Source: Ursus arctos (lineage: Eukaryota > Chordata > Mammalia > Carnivora > Ursidae). From it: 64,000 bases of DNA. The stretch's first letter is position 1. Each line of letters opens with the position of its first letter. A program made the position numbers and the translations under genes. The notes below the pieces were generated by a model. The model saw only the letters and a program-made list of their open reading frames with translations, did not search any database and was not told the DNA's origin. This document shows, in pieces, positions 57,796 through 64,000 of the stretch. Location of the stretch: contig NW_026622997.1 in assembly GCF_023065955.2 (NCBI RefSeq), positions 18,580,001 to 18,644,000 of the forward strand, given 5' to 3'.

Positions 57796-58406
57796 AAGAG
57801 CTACAAACTCCTTTGCAAATGCTGAACAAATGTGAAATACAATACAGAAATCCAACTCCCACCCCGGTTATTGACACATAGACGATTGGGCAGCCCATGG
57901 TGCCTTCGTGGGGATCTTTGTAAGGGTTAATGACTGCTTCTTTGCATCTCAGTGCAGCAGCTGCAGATGACATCAGATTTTCTGCCACAGTGACTTACAT
58001 CAAAACAATGAATCCATCAAGGGGAAGGCCAAGGCACCATTTGGGGCTCATGGGGAAGGACTGGGCAGAGCGCTCCCAACAAATGAGACTGGGAGAGATC
58101 GTCCCTGCTCTAGGAGAATACCTCGGATCGTGAACGTCTCGGGCATCTTCACAAAAGAACAACAGCCCGTCTCACCGGGTAAAGAACAAACAGAGCAGAC
58201 AGCAGGAGGCAGGGGATGAGTCCATCGCAGCCCAGTGTTGGGACAGGACAGAATGCCGGGCATGAGCCGAATGAGTCTGAACAACAAATGCGCATGCACT
58301 TCCCAAGGTCTTGGGTCTCTCAGGCGCTGTCCTCAGGTGAAAGAACACGCATCACACGTGATTGCAATCAGCACGTTCCTAATAAAATGCACATTTTGAT
58401 TAATGC
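57796..58406. other. Unannotated unique sequence
   Basis: No gene or repeat recognised. Confidence 0.35.
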
Positions 58407-58592
58407 GGGCGCCTGGGTGGCTCAGTCGGTTGAGTGGCTGCCTTCGGCTCAGGTCATGGTCTCAGGGTTTTGGGATCGAGTCCCGCATCGGGCTCCCTGC
58501 TCAGTGGGGAGTCTGCTTCTCCCTCTTACTCTCCCTCTGTTCTCTCTCTCAAATACATAAATAAAATCTTTTTAAAAAAAAGAAAAAAAGAA
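58407..58592 (+). mobile_element. CAN-SINE (SINEC)
   Basis: Head GGCGCCTGGGTGGCTCAGTC, right part CTGCTTCTCCCTCTTACTC and an A-rich tail. The target-site duplication is not clear. Confidence 0.93.
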
Positions 58593-59398
58593 AAACACAT
58601 TCGGGAACATTCAACAGTCCTTTTCCTAGAGCTTCAGTAAGAACCACGCAGGACCGTCAGACCTGCAGTGGGAACCTCCCGCCGTGTGAGTCTCTTCAAT
58701 CAGACAGCTGACCAGGGGCGTGTACGTGCTTGTCTACACCGTCTGCGTGCTGGTCGACACCATCTGCACATGTGTGCTCGGGCCCTGCAGCGTGTGGCAA
58801 CAGTTCCACGGATGGCCTCAGCAGCACCCCCCCATCCCCCTCCCGCACCCCAAAGAACGGCACACTGGAAACGCAATCTACAGCGCTCTTTTCCAGACAG
58901 CCTCGGGACAGGTCATCTCTTAGCCGTTCTGGGCTCATCATATTCAATGAATTCCCTACAGCCAACGACTTCACTCCCTGTGGTAACTCTGAAGAGACCA
59001 AGAAAGTGACGCAACTCCATCTCTTTCTCTCTCAACCACCTGCAAGGCTTTTTATCTGCTGCCTTCAGCAGCCAGTCCCCAGACTCAGAAACCTCGAAGG
59101 GCCCCGCAGCGGGGGTCCCAAGGGCAGGACGGGAAGGTTGGAGAGAGGGAGCCAGGGAATGGAGGAAAAAACTCATATTTCTCTTGCAAAGAGGGAAGCA
59201 GATGCCCAGGTGGTACACGTGACTTCCAATTACTTGCCTTAAACCAACTCTGAAACGTGAAGTTACCGTATTTCCTCAAAGACAAACAGGCAGAAGATCC
59301 AGGCTGTAATTAACAAGGCACTTTATACTCTATACTTAGAGTTTTTACCAGAAACTCTGCCTTCATCCCGGCATTTCTTCTTTGTTGTGGAACAAGGT
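58593..59398. other. Unique sequence
   Basis: An imperfect 21-bp direct repeat lies at about 58733-58775 (ACACCGTCTGCGTGC and ACACCATCTGCACATG). Plus-strand frames of 113 and 170 codons overlap each other and have no recognisable domain. Confidence 0.4.
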
Positions 59399-59411
59399 GG
59401 CTCCCATCTTT

Positions 59412-59595
59412 TTTTTTTTTTTTTTTGGTAAGATTTATTTGTTTATTTGAGAGAAAGGAGGGGAGTGGGCAGAGGGAGGGAAGAGAGGGAAAATCTCAAG
59501 CAGACTCCCCACTAGTTGGGGAGCTGGACTCAGGGCTCCATCCCAGGACCCTGAGATCATGACCTGAGCTGAAAGGAAGATGGGAGCCCCAGGCA
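59412..59595 (-). mobile_element. CAN-SINE (SINEC), antisense, head damaged by a palindromic scar
   Basis: Target-site duplication GGCTCCCATCTT is at 59399-59410 and 59596-59607. The tRNA-like head, which should end the element on the right, is shortened. In its place, AAGATGGGAGCC (59577-59588) is the exact reverse complement of the adjacent duplication, with a 7-nt spacer. Confidence 0.92.
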
Positions 59596-59669
59596 GGCTC
59601 CCATCTTTAAGGTTTGGCAGCCCTTCCCATAAAACGCTGTGCCAGGCCTGAACAGAATAAGGACCAGGT

Positions 59670-59844
59670 TTGCAGTGAAACCTGTTTCAGAATCACCCGG
59701 GCAGCTTATTAAAAATGCAAATTCAAAAAAAAAAAATGCAAACTCCTGTACCACACCCCGACCTCCAGGAGGCTCTGCATTTTTTAACTAGTGCATAATA
59801 AGCTTTGATGAGTCCTGTGCGTCATAAAATTTGAAAACCACTGA
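59670..59844 (+). mobile_element. MER5-class hAT MITE
   Basis: TTTCAGAATCACCCGGGCAG, CTCTGCATTTTTTAACTAG and TTTGAAAACCACTG at the end match MER5A/B. A small A-run duplication is inside (AATGCAAATTC then AATGCAAACTC). Confidence 0.7.
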
Positions 59845-59989
59845 TATAAAAAGTATACAACACTAGGGCAAGGATCAGAGACGTCACAAGGAGGAATCAA
59901 GATGTCTATTGTTTTCACCCTTAGGAGGACAGCCTCTGAGGCCCCTGGGGAAGACAGGCCAGGGCACTGTTCCTTCAGCTGGGGTGTAA

Positions 59990-60090
59990 ATGCAAACTCG
60001 CATCTAGTTGATTCTGCTCAGGGAGTCCAAGGTGGACCAGAGAGCCGGCATTTCTAATACGTTCCCAGGTGCCACCCAACGCTGGAGTAG
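59990..60090 (+). mobile_element. Possible MER5A fragment
   Basis: TTGATTCTGCTCAGGGAGTC then GCATTTCTAATACGTTCCCA resembles the middle of MER5A. Confidence 0.45.
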
Positions 60091-60976
60091 AGGAGGATTA
60101 GTTTATAATCCCAATAGCCAGGGTTAGATGAGGTGCACCAGGAAGTTGCTCAAACTGAAAAGAGTAAAGTATTTTGAAACACCAAACTCCTTTTTAAAAT
60201 GCAAATAGTCGCCCAGAAGGCTGAAGCTACGGGGTGACTTATTTTAATCAGATTGCTTTCTTCTCGGCTGAACTCAGCCCCACCCAGAAGGCTGTAACTA
60301 GAGGGAAGGACATAGGAGTAAACAGGCCTGAATGGGATCTGCCCTGAGGGCCTCAGAGAGAAAGAGGGCAGCAAAGGGTTTTTGCTCCAGGGAGGAGAGA
60401 GGCCAACAGGTGGGAGAGGTTGCTAGAGAGAAGGGAGTCAAAGACAGATTTAACCTCATTGCCATATAGATTTTAATAGGGAGCCTGTTGTGTGGCAAGC
60501 ATTGGGCCAGGGCCTGGGATGCTCACCTGAACAAGACATAGTCCTGTCCCTGCAGGGTTGGAGGCCCAGCAAGTTGGCCTCCAGCACAGAGGGAGGAAGC
60601 CATCCTTTGGCACAGTCAAGCTCTTGGGGTGGTGCCATTGGTTGCTGATAGCAGCCTCAGTCGTGGCAAGCAAGATCTTAGTCAATACTGGAATGTCTGA
60701 AAACAATGAGGGAGATACTAAAACGTACAAGAGCCAGCCTGATCGCTGTCCATTTGACTCCCATTGACAAGGGCTTTGAAAATTACAATCACCACCTGCC
60801 AACGAACACCATGGGGTCTGCAGGCTGCGTTTTAGTCATTAGAGTTCGTCAAATATCCAATCCTTCTTGAAAAATTCCACACGTAGAATTCTCCAGAAAA
60901 TAGAGGTGACTATAAGAGAGTTTAAAACCATTAATGGGAGCCATTTAAATTACAATCTTACATGAAGGAAAAGTCA
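60091..60976. other. Mostly unique sequence
   Basis: A MIR-like TGTGGCAAGCATTGGGCC to TGTCCCTGCAGGG region is at 60485-60560. Otherwise nothing is recognised. Confidence 0.4.
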
Positions 60977-61502
60977 TATAAGGGAGGAAAAAACTTTTCC
61001 TCTACCACCTTAGGTTCAGTGTCTGGGGCCTGCAAATTAAATTGACAAAGACAGATTAACAGAAGAAAAGGTATACAATTTTTGTTGATGTTAATGTTTT
61101 TATACATACAGGGGGCTTCACCAAAAAGAAGTGAAAACCCTATTTTAACAAGGATGATAAATTGTGGAGAACTGATTAGACAAAGGAAAGGGGGTTTGGG
61201 CTTCTAGAAGTAATAAATTGTGGGAAGGTGACTAGGATATATGGGGGAAACTAATGGAAGATAAGAGTTATTTTAGTAAAGTCTGTTTATGTAGATTCCC
61301 CTCCACCTTGACACCCCTTCTGTGGTGATAAGAGGCGCTCTCCCCTTCCTGGTACAAGGACGGCACCCTTCTCACAGGAAATTTATGTCCTGCTTTTAGG
61401 CAGATGGGGGAGGGCAGAGCTCTTCCTGTGTCTGCTGTTTCTCAACTGCCGGCAGCTCAAAATCAGCCTTATGCCAAAGTGGCCTATTTGGAGTGGCATA
61501 CT
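60977..61502 (-). mobile_element. LTR-like repeat, family A copy 5, antisense
   Basis: The most complete copy. The plus strand shows GGGCCTGCAAATTAAATTG, then a CAAAGGAAAGGGGGTTTGGG block, TGTGGGAAGGTGACTAGG and CTTATGCCAAAGTGGCC. The minus-strand start is TGCCACTCCAAATAGGCC. Confidence 0.65.
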
Positions 61503-61864
61503 CAGCACCTTCAGCCAGCAAAGTCTCGGCTGTACCCATAACTCAAGTTCAAAACCCTCACGTCATCATGGAGGTGATGAGTGTGACTCAGCTTCCCTCC
61601 TTCACTCCCGGACAGAACCGATTTGTCCAGCCGTCCTCCTTCAAGCTCTGGCTTCCTCTCCCAACACACCTGTGCCTCCCACACCCTCTCCCAGCTCAGC
61701 CAGTGCCTTCCCCGGCCTGTGATCTCTTACATATAACATCACCACACAACGTTGTTCTCCACTTTGTAAGTTTTAAGGTGATGTCTCCACTCCTGAACCC
61801 CTCTTTCCCCCTCTGCCACCACGACTCAGTCTAACTTGTTTGATTATAAAAGCTTCGTTCTCCC
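61503..61864. other. Unannotated unique sequence
   Basis: Pyrimidine-rich and possibly L2-derived, but too diverged to call. Confidence 0.35.
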
Positions 61865-62240
61865 TAGTACTTGGGACTTTGGGATAGGTTCAAGTCCGAC
61901 CTCATCCACTGACCTTGTGGAAGTCATTTAAACTTGTTAAATCAATCTCAACTTAGAAATGGGAGTAAGGGGGGCGCCTGGGTGGCTCAGTTGTTAAGTG
62001 TCTGCCTTCGGCTCAGGGCGTGATCCCGGCGTTCTGGGATCGAGCCCCTCATCGGGCTCCTCCCCTGGGAGCCTGCTTCTTCCTCTCCCACTCCCCCTGC
62101 TTGTGTTCCCTCTCTCGCTGGCTGTCTTTCTCTCTCTGTCAAAAAAAATAAAATCTTAAAAAAAAAAAAAAAAGAAGTGGGAGTAAGAATTATCTACCTC
62201 ATGGAACTGATACAAGGAATAGACGAGATATTGCAGTGTT
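61865..62240 (+). mobile_element. MIR element split by a SINE
   Basis: TTCAAGTCCGACCTCATCC then CTTGTGGAAGTCATTTAAAC and TAGAAATGGGAGTAAG are a MIR core. After the SINE the text continues AATTATCTACCTCATGGAAC. Confidence 0.75.
61970..62173 (+). mobile_element. CAN-SINE (SINEC), young type, inside MIR
   Basis: Target-site duplications GAAATGGGAGTAAG (61956-61969) and GAAGTGGGAGTAAG (62174-62187). Near-consensus sequence with a long A tail. Confidence 0.97.
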
Positions 62241-62409
62241 GCTGATGCTTTGTCAATTTTGTACAGATGGAATCTGTTTAAGGTTTTAGATGTCTTTGCT
62301 GCCAACTAATTTCTTAAGGCCCTACTACGGTCCCAGTGCTATTTGAGGCCCCCTTCATTCCTTCCACAAGGATTTCGAACATTTACTAAGTTCAAGACGG
62401 TGTGCTAGA

Positions 62410-62986
62410 TAAGGAGTCAGCAAAGTATGCCGGCTATTTTTGTAGAGCCGAGAGCTAAGAATGGCTTTTACATTTTGGAGTGGGTTGAATAGTGTCCTTC
62501 TAAAATTCATGCTTACCGGGGACTTCTGAGTGTGACCTTTTTGGGAAATAGGGTCTCTGCAGATACAACTGAGGATCTTGAGATAAATTAATCCTTCAAA
62601 GGGAACATGGCCCTGCCAATACTTTGATTTCAGACTTGTAGACTCCAGAACCTGAGAGAATAATATTTGCTGTTTTGGTGGCTTAACCAATCGTGGTGAT
62701 TTGTTAAGGCGGCCCTAGGAAACAAACACCCATTTTTGAATGGTTGAGGCGGAAAAAAAAAAAAATCAAAAGAAAAATTATGTTTCCTGATTACGTGAAA
62801 GTTATATGCAATTAAAACTGCATCACCCATAAATAAAGGATGATTGAAACAGAGACACACTTGTTTATTTATGTGTTCCTTTGTGCTACAACAACAGCAA
62901 GGGTGAGGAGTTGTGATGACCGGATGGTCAGCAAAATCTAAGACACATACTAGCTGGCCCTTCACTGAAAAGTTTGCTGACCCCTG
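62410..62986 (+). mobile_element. Charlie-type hAT element split by an LTR
   Basis: The left end AAGGAGTCAGCAAAG and the right end AGTTTGCTGACCCCTG are inverted. The body has AGAATGGCTTTTACATTTT, then after the insertion TGAATGGTTGAGGCGG and CAAAATCTAAGACACATAC. It is a longer relative of the element at 8790-8998. Confidence 0.75.
62479..62729 (+). mobile_element. MaLR-type LTR, internally deleted, inside hAT
   Basis: TGGGTTGAATAGTGTCCTTC, GAAATAGGGTCTCTGCAGAT, ATTTCAGACTTGTAGACTCC and GGCGGCCCTAGGAAACAAAC follow an ERVL-MaLR LTR. The middle is missing. Confidence 0.7.
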
Positions 62987-62989
62987 CTC

Positions 62990-63389
62990 TAGATGCTTGA
63001 CAATAAGATAAATATAACTCCTGTCCTCATGCAGATTATATGATGGCAAGGAAAGTAGATCTTAAGCAATTGATTACTAAATTGACTAATTACAACAGTG
63101 ATCTTTATAGTCATTCATGATGTTGTAAGTGGAGAATAAAGCAAAAGTCAAGCGGGATATGTAGAATCCAATCATATGACATCTTCACACCTGGAAGAGA
63201 AACCAATCCATGTAAAGCAAGTTCAAAAAGGTTAGGAAAGAATCCGATGGAATGGCCTTAAAGAATCTTTGGTGTCCATTCCGATTACCTATGGAGGCTT
63301 TACAACCCTGCCAAACTTCGTAGAATAAAACAAAAACCATGTTTATCATACTTAAAGGGTTTTGAAAAGTCAGGAATTCAGGTAATAAA
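62990..63389. other. Mostly unique sequence
   Basis: A MIR-like phrase CTCCTGTCCTCATGCAG is at 63019-63035. Nothing else recognised. Confidence 0.4.
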
Positions 63390-63836
63390 CCAAAATGATG
63401 ATGTGTCTCTGCTCCACAATTTCTGGAGCCTCTGTTAGAAAGACTCCAATGGTGAGGGGCTGGAATTTTCTAGAAGCTTCTTCGTACAAATGTTTGGCCT
63501 CTTGGCTGGCACGATTCAAGGCCCAGCTAGGACCAGCTCCCATGTACCTTGGCCCCTCCATGGCTTCTCCATGTACCTTGGGCTTCCATGTAACATGGTG
63601 GCCTCAGAGTAATCAGACCTCTTTACATGGTGGACCAGATCTCCAAGGGCAAGTATTCCAGTGAACAAAGTGGAACCTGCATGTCTTCTATGATTTAGCT
63701 TTGGAAGGCAGTGCTTCTGTGGTATTCTTCTGGTTGAAGTGGTCCCGGAGCCTGCTCAGCTCCAAGTGGAGGGTACATAGATCTTGACTCTTGGCGGAAG
63801 GTATGTCAAAGGATATGCAGCCATGTGTTAAAACAA
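63390..63836 (-). mobile_element. MaLR-type LTR (MLT1-like), antisense
   Basis: The plus strand shows CATGGCTTCTCCATGTACC, CCATGTAACATGGTGGCC, TCTATGATTTAGCTTTGG and GGATATGCAGCCATGTGTTA in the order of an antisense MLT1 LTR. Contains the short open frames at 63370-63664, which are not genes. Confidence 0.6.
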
Positions 63837-64000
63837 CCAGGGTCAGATGGGAAGACATTAAGATGCCTTAGGAGAGCCAGAGAAATGCAATAGCCCACCA
63901 AGAACTGAAGAAATTATCCTCAAGCTGGGATGAGCATTGCAGATTAAAATCAGACAGAAAAATTGGGCAATACCTACTTCCAGCAATGAAAATCTACCTG

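Noticed and set aside
58668..59242. Frames of 113 and 170 codons
   Set aside because: They overlap each other and minus-strand frames, and have no recognisable motif.
57218..61502. Complete provirus between two family A copies
   Set aside because: The 3.2 kb between them holds MIR, SINE and MER5-like pieces, and I see no retroviral gene text or primer-binding site.

Overview
This is a piece of mammalian nuclear DNA from a carnivore. About 33 tRNA-derived CAN-SINEs (SINEC) are scattered across it. They share a head resembling GCGCCTGGGTGGCTCAG, a CT-rich right part and an AATAAAATCTT-type tail, a design found in Carnivora. Several near-identical copies (for example 645-845, 1823-2021, 45387-45590, 56024-56212 and 61970-62173) have the CGCTGGCTGTCTCTATCTCTG right end that I associate with panda and bear subfamilies. 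A bear-like arctoid is therefore my best inference. It rests on remembered consensus sequences, not on a search.

I find no protein-coding gene, rRNA, functional tRNA, CRISPR array, operon or origin. Almost all open frames are short, lack homology I recognise, or lie in repeats. The window reads as intergenic or intronic sequence. The most gene-like item is an open, splice-site-flanked block at 18741-19029, which is weak. The other is a small CpG-rich block at 24210-24455 with a minus-strand donor-like site.

Layout: 0-12.3 kb is dominated by L1 3' ends (1.6-2.8, 9.1-10.2, 10.2-12.0 kb), with MIR, L2, a Tigger-like transposon and small hAT elements. 12.3-15.2 kb is repeat-poor. 15.2-17.1 kb is one long decayed L1 ORF2/3' fragment. 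17.1-25.7 kb is mostly unique, GC-richer sequence with a G-free C/A tract at 21.2 kb. 26 kb holds a nested inverted SINE pair and a GAAA microsatellite. 28.9-34.1 kb holds two same-strand LTR-like copies, a 116-nt pure pyrimidine tract and an antisense L1. 35-47 kb is a mosaic of SINEs, MIR, L2, LTRs, a 34-bp minisatellite and a strong G-quadruplex motif. 47-56 kb contains further hAT, L1 and LTR pieces and a repeat-free segment at 54.3-54.8 kb that may be regulatory. 57-64 kb has two more copies of the LTR-like family, MER5-like elements, a MIR split by a young SINE, a hAT element split by an LTR, and an antisense MaLR-type LTR at the end.

There is no set of genes acting together. What can be read is an insertion history: several SINEs landed in the A-rich tails of older SINEs, in MIRs, in L1s and in LTR or hAT elements, often with clear target-site duplications. 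I did not find a new biological system. The most unusual local structures are a palindromic scar at a SINE junction (59577-59607), five dispersed copies of one LTR-like family, the G4/minisatellite pair near 40.5-40.8 kb and the CpG-rich block at 24.2 kb. Repeat family names are from memory and should be confirmed by masking.
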